Positions 26,002 to 33,779 of a stretch of 39,393 bases of DNA are shown one piece after another. Source of the stretch: Bacteroidota bacterium (lineage in GTDB: Bacteria > Bacteroidota > Bacteroidia > Flavobacteriales > Flavobacteriaceae). Within the stretch, counting starts at the first letter, position 1, and each line of letters opens with the position of its first letter. The notes under the pieces were generated by a model that had not been told where the DNA came from, did not search any database, and saw only the letters and a program-made list of their open reading frames with translations. The translations under genes and the position numbers were made by a program. Location of the stretch: the NCBI GenBank assembly GCA_027619415.1, contig JAQCFO010000016.1, forward strand, positions 1 to 39,393, read 5' to 3'.

Positions 26002-26517
26002 ATGAAAAAATTCTTTAAGTTTTCTGACACGATAAATGGAACAACTTATTTTTTAAGATGCTTATTCTCTGCAGTATTAGCCATTCCTTTTACTATAATA
26101 ATTATATCTTTTATTGGAATTTCTGTAGTAGAATATGCTGAAATAGACTTAAATAATCCTGAATCTTTTGATCAAAAAGTTTTTGAAGAAAAAATTCAAT
26201 CTAATCCGGAAGAGTTTATAGAAGCTATAAAAGAAACTTTTACTCCATTTTGGGTTATATCTATAATAATATCTTTAATCCCGGTTTTCTGGTTCAGCAT
26301 TGCTTCATATTATAAAAGAGTAACTGCGTTATTTCAAGAATCTAAAGATAAAATATTTACTGGCTTAATAGCTTTTGAAATCTTAGCAGATTACTATGTT
26401 TATGAATATGGATGGGGAAGTGAAAGTGTTATTGGAAGTATATTTCTTGGAGGAACATTACTTATATTTTTATATATGGTTTTCCAAAATTCTGTGATAG
26501 AGGAACACGAAGGTTAG
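26002..26517 (+). CDS. Polytopic membrane protein, weakly DUF805-like
   Basis: A 171-residue membrane protein with helices at about residues 18-40, 83-102, 117-133 and 143-163. The N-terminal FSDTINGTTYFLRC and the YYKRVTALF after the second helix are placed like the conserved basic motifs of DUF805 proteins, but the match is loose. Between the first two helices is an acidic, probably soluble stretch (residues about 44-75, many Asp and Glu). No function can be stated. It is convergent with the SUI1 gene, stops overlapping by 4 bases. Confidence 0.6.
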   Translation: MKKFFKFSDTINGTTYFLRCLFSAVLAIPFTIIIISFIGISVVEYAEIDLNNPESFDQKVFEEKIQSNPEEFIEAIKETFTPFWVISIIISLIPVFWFSIASYYKRVTALFQESKDKIFTGLIAFEILADYYVYEYGWGSESVIGSIFLGGTLLIFLYMVFQNSVIEEHEG

Positions 26518-26852
26518 CCACCAATTCTTTTTACTGAGTGTCCTAATTCTAATAGAATTGAAGTTATTTTATCCCTGTGTTCACCTTGAACTATTATTTC
26601 ATTATCCTTAAATGATCCGCCAACTCCACATTTATTTTTCACGAGTTTTGCTAATTCTTTAATTTTTTCTTTAGAGCCTTTAAAACCTTTTATTACAGTT
26701 ACAGGTTTTCCTGCTCTTCCTTTTTTACTATAATGTGCTTCTAAAGATTGTTTAGGCTCCTTTTTAATTTCAGGAATTAGAGGTTTGTTGTTTGAAAGTT
26801 CTTTAGTGCTTATTAACGATTTTAAATCAGAAAGAGAAGATAGTTTTTTCAT
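26514..26852 (-). CDS. SUI1/eIF1-like translation factor (YciH family)
   Basis: A 112-residue protein whose last 70 residues form the SUI1 domain: KPVTVIKGFKGS, then LVKNKCGVGGSFKDNEIIVQG and the end HSVKRIGG. Bacterial YciH binds the small ribosomal subunit and resembles eIF1 in start-site fidelity. The first 40 residues are a charged linker, probably flexible. Its ATG overlaps the stop of the upstream oxygenase (ATGA), so the two are translationally coupled. Confidence 0.9.
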   Translation of the reverse strand: MKKLSSLSDLKSLISTKELSNNKPLIPEIKKEPKQSLEAHYSKKGRAGKPVTVIKGFKGSKEKIKELAKLVKNKCGVGGSFKDNEIIVQGEHRDKITSILLELGHSVKRIGG

Positions 26853-27799
26853 TCTTTTTTCATTACCCCTATATCAATCAACCTATTTATTAAAAAATCA
26901 TGAGCCGATATGTCTTTAAAAATTTTAAGATTTTCGTTGTCAATACAATTATCAAGTACATTTAAACTCATAGTCCCTACAGGGTGTAGAAAAAATGGTA
27001 TTGAATACCTGGATTTACTCCAATATTCTTTTGGAGGATTGACAACTCTATGAATAGTTGATTTCAATTTGTTATTTGTATACCTTGATAGCATATCTCC
27101 TACGTTAACTACTATTTCTTCTTCTTCAGCAATTGCATCAATCCACTCTCCATTGTTGTTTTTGATCTGTAACCCTTTTCCATGAGCACCCATTAACAAA
27201 GTAATAAGGTTTATATCTCCATGAGCTGCAGCTCTAACTGCTTCATTAGGTTCTTTTTTAATAGGGGGGTAGTGAATTGGTCTAAGTATGCTGTTTCCTT
27301 TAATAACATATTTATCAAAATGATCTTCTTCAAGCTCTAAAAACAAAGCAATTGCTCTTAGCACATATAATCCCGTTTTTTCAAGAGCTTTATAAGTAGA
27401 TTCTCCTACAGAATTAAATTCAGGAACTTCTTTTACATATGGATTTTTGGGATATTTATATTCTTTATCGGATTGGTCAATATATTGACCGAAATGCCAA
27501 AATTCTTTTAAATCACCTTCTTTCTTTCCCTTGGCATGTTCTTTTCCAAAGGAAGTATATCCTCTTTGTCCCTCAAAACCATCAAACTCATAATTATTTT
27601 TAATTTCTGAAGGTAAATCAAAAAATTTTTTTATTTGAGTGTATAGATCATCTACATTCTCTTTTGATAAAAAGTGACCTTTTAGAGAAAGAAAACCAAT
27701 CTCTTGAAATGCTTTACCAACTTTTTTTACAAACTCATCTTTCAACTCTTTATTGTTAGATAAAAAATCTGATAAATCAACAGATGGTATGTTATTCAT
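26849..27799 (-). CDS. 2-oxoglutarate/Fe(II)-dependent oxygenase, isopenicillin N synthase-like
   Basis: A 316-residue cytosolic oxygenase. The N-terminal DIOX_N region starts IPSVDLS. The iron ligands are His193 and Asp195 (HGD) and His250 (STIHRV); the 2-oxoglutarate carboxylate site is Arg264-x-Ser266 (RYS). These are all present, so it should be active on some small molecule. Candidates include hydroxylation or ring formation on an amino acid or peptide, but the substrate cannot be deduced. It lies between alanine dehydrogenase (2 bases upstream) and the SUI1 gene (4-base overlap), which suggests co-expression. Confidence 0.9.
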   Translation of the reverse strand: MNNIPSVDLSDFLSNNKELKDEFVKKVGKAFQEIGFLSLKGHFLSKENVDDLYTQIKKFFDLPSEIKNNYEFDGFEGQRGYTSFGKEHAKGKKEGDLKEFWHFGQYIDQSDKEYKYPKNPYVKEVPEFNSVGESTYKALEKTGLYVLRAIALFLELEEDHFDKYVIKGNSILRPIHYPPIKKEPNEAVRAAAHGDINLITLLMGAHGKGLQIKNNNGEWIDAIAEEEEIVVNVGDMLSRYTNNKLKSTIHRVVNPPKEYWSKSRYSIPFFLHPVGTMSLNVLDNCIDNENLKIFKDISAHDFLINRLIDIGVMKKE

Positions 27800-27801
27800 A
27801 T

Positions 27802-29013
27802 TTAAACTATTTCGCTTGTATCAGACCATCCAATCGGATTTCCATCAACATCGTTAATATATTCAATTATATCTTCAGGTAAAATAGGATTAGTATCTGA
27901 AGTAAAGAATTCGGATAATTCGGTGTATTCTAAATTAAACGCATCTGAAACAGCTTTATAAACTATTTTTCCATTTATAATATTAAGCCCCTTTTTTAGT
28001 GATTCATCTTTATTACAGGCAGTCTTCCATCCTTCATTAGCAATTGCTAAACCTCTACTTATAGTAGCATTAGTTAATGCCTCAGTTGAAGTTACAGGAA
28101 CTGCACCAGGCATGTTAGCTACACTATAATGTAAAACATTATCAATTATATATGTAGGGTTTTCATGAGTAGTAGGGTGAGTGGTTTCAAAACAACCGCC
28201 TTGATCAACAGCAACATCAACAAGAACTGTTCCGGGCTGCAGGTCTTTAAGCATATCTCTAGTTATAAGGTTTGGGGCTTTAGCTCCTGGTATTAATACT
28301 GCGCCAATAATAAGGTGGGCTTCTTTTATAGCTTCAGAAATATTATAATGACTTGAAAATTGAGTGTTTACATTACTCGGCATAACATCATCTAAATACC
28401 TTAACCTATCTAGACTTATATCAAATATTGTAACATTAGCACCTAAACCAGCCGCCATTTTAGCTGCTTGACTTCCAACAACACCACCACCTAAAACAAT
28501 AACATTTGCTGGTTTTACTCCAGGAACTCCACCTAATAAAATACCATATCCTTTTTGGGGTTTTTCTAAAAATTTAGCTCCTTGTTGAGTTGCCATTCGA
28601 CCAGCAACTTCTGACATAGGCGTTAATAAAGGCAGTGTCAAATCAATGTTTTGAACAGTTTCATATGCTATACAAATACTCTTGCTTGAGATCATAGCTA
28701 GAGTAAGCTCTTCTGAAGAAGCAAAATGGAAATATGTATAAATAATTTGATTTTCTTTTATCAAACTATATTCTTGTTTTAAAGGTTCTTTAACTTTAAT
28801 AATCATTTTAGAAATAGAATAAACTTCTTTAATAGATGAACATATTTTCGCTCCTACATCAGTATAATCTAAATCAGAAAATCCGCTTCCTATACCTGCA
28901 TTTGTTTGAACATAAACTTGATGTCCATTATTAACAAAGGTACTTACTCCAGAAGGAGTCATGCCAACCCTAAATTCATTATTTTTTATCTCTTTTGGAA
29001 TACCTACTATCAT
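27802..29013 (-). CDS. ald: Alanine dehydrogenase
   Basis: A 403-residue NAD-dependent enzyme interconverting L-alanine and pyruvate plus ammonia. The substrate-binding and catalytic residues sit exactly where expected: Arg15, Lys75 and His96. The NAD-binding fingerprint is VIVLGGGVVGSQAAKMA. DVAVDQGGCFETTHPTTH and VANMPGAVPVTSTEALTNAT are typical Ald blocks. It is about 30 residues longer than the 371-residue reference proteins, with the extra part at the C-terminus. Start at ATG 29013, with 73 bases before it that hold an inverted repeat. Confidence 0.95.
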   Translation of the reverse strand: MIVGIPKEIKNNEFRVGMTPSGVSTFVNNGHQVYVQTNAGIGSGFSDLDYTDVGAKICSSIKEVYSISKMIIKVKEPLKQEYSLIKENQIIYTYFHFASSEELTLAMISSKSICIAYETVQNIDLTLPLLTPMSEVAGRMATQQGAKFLEKPQKGYGILLGGVPGVKPANVIVLGGGVVGSQAAKMAAGLGANVTIFDISLDRLRYLDDVMPSNVNTQFSSHYNISEAIKEAHLIIGAVLIPGAKAPNLITRDMLKDLQPGTVLVDVAVDQGGCFETTHPTTHENPTYIIDNVLHYSVANMPGAVPVTSTEALTNATISRGLAIANEGWKTACNKDESLKKGLNIINGKIVYKAVSDAFNLEYTELSEFFTSDTNPILPEDIIEYINDVDGNPIGWSDTSEIV

Positions 29014-29062
29014 TATTTATGATTTAATAATTAATGTGCATAGTTAATTACAATTATTTAAA

Positions 29063-29080
29063 TTACAAAATACTTTGTAA
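29063..29080. repeat. 7-base inverted repeat TTACAAA-N4-TTTGTAA upstream of ald
   Basis: Perfect arms at 29063-29069 and 29074-29080 with a 4-base loop. It lies just after the amidohydrolase stop and about 50 bases before the ald start. The stem is AT-rich with one G-C pair, so it would be a weak terminator; an operator for ald is an alternative. In such AT-rich DNA chance is also possible. Confidence 0.3.
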
Positions 29081-29086
29081 ATCAAA

Positions 29087-30265
29087 TTATTCAAATAGAC
29101 TAATATCAATACTCGGAAAAAGTTTGACTGCATTTTTATAATAGAGCTTCTTAAGAACCTCATCAGGAAGATTTAGACCATACATTTTCCAAAGACCATG
29201 TCTTTTTCTGTAATAGTCAAAATATTCATCTTTTGATTCTAGGACTCTAAAATAAACATCAAATTCAGATTTTTTATATGTGTCTTTACCAAACATAATT
29301 CTATCCTGATAATCTATAAAAAATTGTCTTGCTCTTCTTGGTTGTCTTCCTAATTCTCCAATAACTGCTCCAATTTCAGTGTAAACATTAGGCAAACTAT
29401 CTAAATGTTTTTCTAATTCATCAAGGTTATTAGCCATCCAACCCATATGAGCATTAATAAATGTAGTATTAGGATTATTTTTAAACATATTATACTGCTC
29501 TTTCATAACAGTATTAAATGAAGGATATTTATCTGATGGTCTGAAACTACCTGGTTTTTGTCTTGCATGCAGCCATCTTTCATTAAACTTATCAATTGGA
29601 TCAAAGAAAGGGGAGGGCTCTCCAGAATGAATTAAGACAGGAATATTTAATTCACCACAAGCATTCCATATTGGTGATAATCTTGAATCATCAACTTTAA
29701 CTCTATTTCCTTTAGAATCTTTTAGATTTAATCCCAGGTTTTTATAAATTTTTAATCCGATAGCACCTTGTTTAACAGCATCTTTTAATAGATCAACAGA
29801 TGATTGAGCGAAATCTTTGTCATCAATTTTATTTAAATCTAGATTAACAAATATTCCTAACCTATCAGGAAAGTTCTCTTTAACATTATCTAATGATTTT
29901 GAAAGATTTAAATCCATTAAAGATTGATTGCCTGAGAAAGTTGCAAAACCTGAACCGCTTAAATTTATCATAAAACCCATGTTTAGGCTATCCATTTCTT
30001 CGACAAGACCAGATAAATCAGATAAAGGCATATTCCATTGATGGCTATGTACATCCACAAAAGGATATTTGGACTTTGTTAGCGGATTTTCTTCTACAAT
30101 TAAAGACGATATTGGAGAGTATTCTTCAATATCCATTAAATTATTTTTCTTCTGAACTTTATCAATTACGAAGTACGATATGCCACTAACAAATAATATT
30201 ATTAATAAAATTATAACTAAAAAAAAAGTAGTTTTTAAAAAATTTCTAAATGAAAACCATTTCAT
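29087..30265 (-). CDS. Membrane-anchored amidohydrolase (TIM-barrel, amidohydrolase-2 type)
   Basis: A 392-residue protein with one N-terminal membrane helix (residues about 12-34), so the enzyme part faces the periplasm. The metal site is visible: HSH (His73 and His75), a central Lys in IGLKIYKNLG, IHSGEPSPFF, INAHMGW and FGKDTY with the terminal Asp. This is the layout of amidohydrolase family 2 (PF04909-like), whose members hydrolyse or decarboxylate small carboxylic or lactone substrates. The substrate is not deducible. It starts one base after the DUF2911 stop and is probably co-transcribed with it. Confidence 0.88.
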   Translation of the reverse strand: MKWFSFRNFLKTTFFLVIILLIILFVSGISYFVIDKVQKKNNLMDIEEYSPISSLIVEENPLTKSKYPFVDVHSHQWNMPLSDLSGLVEEMDSLNMGFMINLSGSGFATFSGNQSLMDLNLSKSLDNVKENFPDRLGIFVNLDLNKIDDKDFAQSSVDLLKDAVKQGAIGLKIYKNLGLNLKDSKGNRVKVDDSRLSPIWNACGELNIPVLIHSGEPSPFFDPIDKFNERWLHARQKPGSFRPSDKYPSFNTVMKEQYNMFKNNPNTTFINAHMGWMANNLDELEKHLDSLPNVYTEIGAVIGELGRQPRRARQFFIDYQDRIMFGKDTYKKSEFDVYFRVLESKDEYFDYYRKRHGLWKMYGLNLPDEVLKKLYYKNAVKLFPSIDISLFE

Positions 30266-30266
30266 T

Positions 30267-30806
30267 TTACTTAAAAGGAATTAGAATTTGTGTTAAATCC
30301 CATCTTAATCTAATTGAAGATCCTATAGAATCCGTAACAAAATCTATTTTCAGTTGCTCTACAGACTCATCTAAAGTAGATACAGGAACGTTAAAAGTAA
30401 ACAAGTCATCTGCAGCATCTGGTTGAACGATTCCAAAAAAACCATTATCAGAGTTGATTGTAATATTCCAAGAGGATAGTCCTGGAGTTGTATAAAGTGA
30501 GTATTCTCCTGGTTGCAATATGTTATCACTAAAATTTAAATCAGAGTTTGTTTTAATAATAGTATGTTTATTAGCTCCAGTTCTCCAATATTGATTGTAA
30601 GGAACTAGTGCACCAGCTGATTCTTCGCCAAAAATTAATCTACCTTTTTTATAAGGCTGACTATAAGTTATAGTTATTTCTTTTTCGTTTTCAACAAAAC
30701 TAGATGTATCTAGTGGACTTGCTGGAGGTGTTAGTGTTATATACAAATAACCTCCAAGAATAAGTATTAGTATAATAGAAACAGAGTAGAGTAGTATTTT
30801 TTTCAT
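30267..30806 (-). CDS. DUF2911 protein with N-terminal membrane anchor
   Basis: A 179-residue protein. Residues about 5-25 form a membrane helix; the rest is a periplasmic beta-rich DUF2911 domain with the family blocks YSQPYKKGRLIFG (54-66), LVPYNQYWRTGANKHT and LQPGEYSLYT. DUF2911 is common in Bacteroidota and has no established function. The one-base spacing to the membrane-anchored amidohydrolase places both at the same membrane surface. Confidence 0.87.
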   Translation of the reverse strand: MKKILLYSVSIILILILGGYLYITLTPPASPLDTSSFVENEKEITITYSQPYKKGRLIFGEESAGALVPYNQYWRTGANKHTIIKTNSDLNFSDNILQPGEYSLYTTPGLSSWNITINSDNGFFGIVQPDAADDLFTFNVPVSTLDESVEQLKIDFVTDSIGSSIRLRWDLTQILIPFK

Positions 30807-30870
30807 AATTAATGTTTTAATGTTATTGAATAATTCGATTTAACATAATATAAATTATAGTTCAATTATA

Positions 30871-31317
30871 TTATTTCTTCTTAACCTTTACAGCATTCAT
30901 TCCTTTAGCACCTTTCATAATATCGAACTCAACTTTATCACCTTCTGTAATTTCGTCAATACATTCACTAATATGAACAAAATATTTTTCTTGACTTTTT
31001 GGATCAATTATAAATCCAAAACCTTTAGAATGATCAAAGAAATTAACTTTTCCGATAAAACCATTAGTTTGAACATCCTCACGCTTAGGAACTCCTAAAA
31101 CGATGTTACTTGCTATAATTTTCTTTTTTTCTGATGGATCTGGCTTAGTGTCAGTAAAATTTCCATTGTAATCAACATAAACAAACTCGTTAGTAACAAG
31201 TTCTCCACTTTCTTTAGCATCTTTACGAGCTAACATTTTCTTTAGTTTGTCTTCACGCTTTTTTTTACGCTTTTTTTCTTTTTCTAGTTTATTAAATGTT
31301 TGTTGTGATTTAGCCAT
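30871..31317 (-). CDS. Cold-shock domain protein with basic N-terminal extension
   Basis: A 148-residue protein. The last 65 residues or so are a cold-shock domain with RNP1 KGFGFI and RNP2 YFVHIS, which bind single-stranded RNA or DNA. The first 40 residues are almost entirely Lys, Arg and Glu (KLEKEKKRKKKREDKLKK), a charged helix that may add nucleic-acid binding. The middle carries FVYVDYNGNFTDTKPDP, seen in related Bacteroidota proteins. It is a single gene; TACTTTTA on the minus strand (31336-31343) is 18 bases upstream of the ATG, the same spacing as for ybjQ. Confidence 0.9.
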   Translation of the reverse strand: MAKSQQTFNKLEKEKKRKKKREDKLKKMLARKDAKESGELVTNEFVYVDYNGNFTDTKPDPSEKKKIIASNIVLGVPKREDVQTNGFIGKVNFFDHSKGFGFIIDPKSQEKYFVHISECIDEITEGDKVEFDIMKGAKGMNAVKVKKK

Positions 31318-31376
31318 ATTAAGTTTTAAGAAATGTAAAAGTAATTCTTTTATACTTTATAATAAAATATTATTAT

Positions 31377-31561
31377 CTATTGTGTCTTAAAAGAATAAAC
31401 AATTGAGTAACTCGAGTTTGTTCCGTCTGATGTCTTCACTCTCCAGTAATAAGTGGTTGCAGGCTCTAGAGCTACACTTGCTGTTTTAGCTATTAAGTTA
31501 GATAAAGCAGCTACATAAATATTAACTGAACTATCTACATAATGTGATAAAGATAGTAGTT
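31377..31561 (-). pseudogene. C-terminal relic of a fibronectin type III-like surface or lipoprotein
   Basis: About 60 open codons on the minus strand end at the TAG at 31377-31379 and read ...VALEPATTYYWRVKTSDG then TNSSYSIVYSFKTQ. The L-x-P-x-T-x-YYWRVK-x-x-DG-x-N pattern is the C-terminal strand set of FN3 domains found in Bacteroidota surface proteins. There is no start codon or earlier domain part: the frame runs back into the VTT/DedA-like gene. It is therefore a leftover of a longer gene. A matching lipoprotein N-terminus lies on the same strand at 32246-32350. Confidence 0.6.
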
Positions 31562-32167
31562 TTAAGTGACTACATTAAAAATAGCCCATCCATATAAAGC
31601 AAAACGAGCAAAACGGAATAGTCCAAAAAGAACTACTCCTTTTAAGGGATATTTAATCATCCCTGCAGCAATACAAGAGATTGAAAAAGGAACAGGCAAT
31701 AGCGCACCAATAAGAATTAAAAAACCACCCCATTTCGACGTGTTTTTAAGGTGCTTAACCATCTTTATTTCTAAATATTTTTTTACAGCGCTAATTTTTA
31801 AAATAGTTTTCCCGATAAAGTAAGATAAAATTCCCCCTATGTATGAAAGAGTTGCTAAAATTGATAAGTTAACAATAGGTGAGGCCGTTTTTTTAGACCA
31901 AGCAATAAAAATTTCTGGTGGAATTAATCCCAGTAAAGTTTCGGAAATGAAAAAAGTAATAAGAACACTAGTTCTTGAAAATTCTTGAGTCAGAAATTCT
32001 AAACCATCATCGATGGTAAAAACATGCTCATTAATTAAATATAGTCCAACAATAATAATAATTACAGGAATTGCTGTTTTTTTTAAACTATTGCCAATAA
32101 AGTTATAAAAGCCAGTATAGTTGAAATATTGGTGTAATAACCTTATTTTAGATGTCTTTTTTTTCAT
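31562..32167 (-). CDS. VTT/DedA-like (SNARE-associated family) membrane protein
   Basis: A 201-residue inner-membrane protein with hydrophobic segments around residues 32-48, 67-83, 97-118, 145-168 and 174-197. The reentrant-loop features of the family are present: LIPPEIFIAWSKK, YIGGILSYFIGK, and the Pro-rich LLPVPFSISCIAAGMIKYP followed by FRFARFALYGW. Relatives flip or distribute phospholipids or carry YqaA-like annotation; the role here is unknown. A TATTTTTG promoter box precedes it, so it is probably an independent unit. It sits between the two pieces of an apparently broken FN3 lipoprotein gene, which suggests that it arrived by replacement or insertion. Confidence 0.8.
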   Translation of the reverse strand: MKKKTSKIRLLHQYFNYTGFYNFIGNSLKKTAIPVIIIIVGLYLINEHVFTIDDGLEFLTQEFSRTSVLITFFISETLLGLIPPEIFIAWSKKTASPIVNLSILATLSYIGGILSYFIGKTILKISAVKKYLEIKMVKHLKNTSKWGGFLILIGALLPVPFSISCIAAGMIKYPLKGVVLFGLFRFARFALYGWAIFNVVT

Positions 32168-32181
32168 AAGCTAAGGGACGC

Positions 32182-32189
32182 CAAAAATA
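32182..32189 (-). promoter_or_regulatory. Probable -7 promoter box (TATTTTTG) of the VTT/DedA-like gene
   Basis: The minus strand reads TATTTTTG, an exact TAnnTTTG match, 14 bases upstream of the ATG at 32167. It lies downstream of the stop of the lipoprotein relic, so the membrane gene need not depend on that gene's promoter. No -33 TTG is evident. Confidence 0.4.
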
Positions 32190-32245
32190 AGAATTAAAAA
32201 TTTCTTTGTGAATAAAAAAGTAAATAATTAACTTTTCTTTATATT

Positions 32246-32350
32246 TTAGCTATTAAATGGATTAACAGAATTTGTAAGATTGTAAATTATTGGTTCCTTT
32301 GAACAAAACACAACAAACAAAACCGATAATAACAGAAACAACTTTCTCAT
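32246..32350 (-). pseudogene. N-terminal relic of a lipoprotein (34 codons)
   Basis: A short minus-strand frame encodes MRKLFLLLSVLFVVFCSKEP and then IIYNLTNSVNPFNS before a TAA. It is a complete lipoprotein signal peptide with lipobox VVFC (Cys16). The sequence after Cys, SKEPIIYNLTNSVNP, resembles the start of Bacteroidota surface lipoproteins with repeat or FN3 domains, which normally continue for hundreds of residues. It most likely is the head of the gene whose tail is at 31377-31561. A genuine 34-residue lipoprotein cannot be excluded. Confidence 0.5.
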
Positions 32351-32433
32351 AACAGATAATTTACTTAAAGCAATTTAGTTAAAATAACTGTTCTATTTAT
32401 AGCAATCATAAAGTGTAATAGTTCGATTTTAAA
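32351..32433. other. Spacer between the his operon end and the lipoprotein relic
   Basis: The 83 bases after hisIE contain no ORF worth calling and no clear terminator hairpin. Together with the relic (32246-32350) and 32168-32245 they form a 266-base stretch without an intact gene, unusually loose for this window, which fits decay of a former gene here. Confidence 0.4.
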
Positions 32434-33027
32434 CTACACAGACCTATTCTCTAAAACACTAACTACATCTTTCATTTTAAAGCCTTTCTGCTGAAGAAGT
32501 ATTAGGTAATGAAACATTAGATCTGCAGATTCATTTAAAAACAAGTCATCATTATCGTCTTTTGCTTCAATTACAAGTTCAACGGCCTCTTCTCCTACTT
32601 TTTGAGCAATCTTATTGGTTCCTTTTTTAAATAAACTAGATACATAACTAGAATCAGAAGGATTGTTTTTTCTATCTTGGATAATACCCTCTAGTTTATC
32701 AATGAAATTTATAGACTTATTGGATTCTTTAAAGCAAGTATCATCACCTTTATGGCACACTGGTCCAAGTGGATTAACTTTTATAAGTACTGTATCATTG
32801 TCGCAATCCTCTTTAATTGATACAAGATTTAATTCATTGCCGCTTACTTCGCCTTTTTTCCAAATTCTTTGGTTTGTTCGACTATAAAAATGAACTACAT
32901 TACTATTTAAAGTTAAACTTAAAGATTCTTTATTTAAGTAACCTAGCATCAATACTTTAAAGGTATTATTATCTTGTATAATAGCTGGTATTAATCCATC
33001 TTTATTTTTACTAAAATCTAAATTCAT
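32434..33027 (-). CDS. hisIE: Bifunctional phosphoribosyl-AMP cyclohydrolase / phosphoribosyl-ATP pyrophosphatase
   Basis: A 197-residue fusion catalysing steps 2 and 3 of histidine synthesis. Residues 1 to about 105 are the cyclohydrolase (LGYLNKESL, then [15 protein letters not shown] and the metal-binding cysteines in [10 protein letters not shown]). Residues about 110-197 are the pyrophosphatase, a helical MazG-like fold with [19 protein letters not shown] and [13 protein letters not shown]. It is the last gene of the operon; its ATG overlaps the hisF stop (ATGA). Confidence 0.96.
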   Translation of the reverse strand: MNLDFSKNKDGLIPAIIQDNNTFKVLMLGYLNKESLSLTLNSNVVHFYSRTNQRIWKKGEVSGNELNLVSIKEDCDNDTVLIKVNPLGPVCHKGDDTCFKESNKSINFIDKLEGIIQDRKNNPSDSSYVSSLFKKGTNKIAQKVGEEAVELVIEAKDDNDDLFLNESADLMFHYLILLQQKGFKMKDVVSVLENRSV

Positions 33028-33779
33028 AATCGTATAGGTATATTATTATTATTTAATTCTATTTTAAGCTCTCTTAATCCTATTTCATTAAAATGAAATA
33101 CACTTGCAGCAAGTGCAGCATCAATATTACCTGATTTAAAAACTTCATTAAAATGTTCAATCTTTCCAGCTCCACCAGAAGCAATAATCGGAATATTCAC
33201 TTTTTGCGACAACTTTTCAAGCGCCTTACAAGCAAATCCGTTTTTAGTACCATCATGATCCATTGAAGTAAATAAAATTTCTCCCGCTCCCCTATTCTCT
33301 ACTTCAATAGCCCAGTCAAATAATTTAATATCTGTTTTAATTCTCCCTCCAACTAAATACACATACCAATCATTATTAATAAACTTCGCATCTATTGCTA
33401 TAACAATACATTGACTTCCGAAATTAGATGCTAATTCATTAATAAAATCAGGGTTTTTTACAGCATAACTATTAATAGAAACCTTGTCCGCTCCACTTTT
33501 TAAAAGAATTTCTACATCTTTCAGGGATTTAATACCTCCTCCAACAGTAAAAGGGATATTAATATTCTCGGAAATCTGGTCAACAAGCTTAGCAAATGTT
33601 CTTCTGTCTTCTTTAGTGGCGGTTATGTCTAAAAAAACAAGCTCGTCGGCTCCATTTTCAGAGTAGTACTTAGAAAGCTCCACTGGATCTCCTGCATCTA
33701 TAACATCTACGAAATTAACACCCTTCACAGTTCTAGAGTCTTTTATATCAAGACATGGTATTATTCTTTTAGCCAGCAT
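33024..33779 (-). CDS. hisF: Imidazole glycerol phosphate synthase, cyclase subunit
   Basis: A 251-residue (beta/alpha)8 barrel, which with HisH forms imidazole glycerol phosphate and AICAR from PRFAR, using ammonia from HisH. The catalytic acids are at the canonical positions Asp11 (PCLDIKD) and Asp130 (IAIDAK). The phosphate loops FTVGGGI and ASGGAG are present. Its ATG shares a base with the hisA stop (TAATG), and its stop overlaps hisIE. Confidence 0.97.
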   Translation of the reverse strand: MLAKRIIPCLDIKDSRTVKGVNFVDVIDAGDPVELSKYYSENGADELVFLDITATKEDRRTFAKLVDQISENINIPFTVGGGIKSLKDVEILLKSGADKVSINSYAVKNPDFINELASNFGSQCIVIAIDAKFINNDWYVYLVGGRIKTDIKLFDWAIEVENRGAGEILFTSMDHDGTKNGFACKALEKLSQKVNIPIIASGGAGKIEHFNEVFKSGNIDAALAASVFHFNEIGLRELKIELNNNNIPIRL

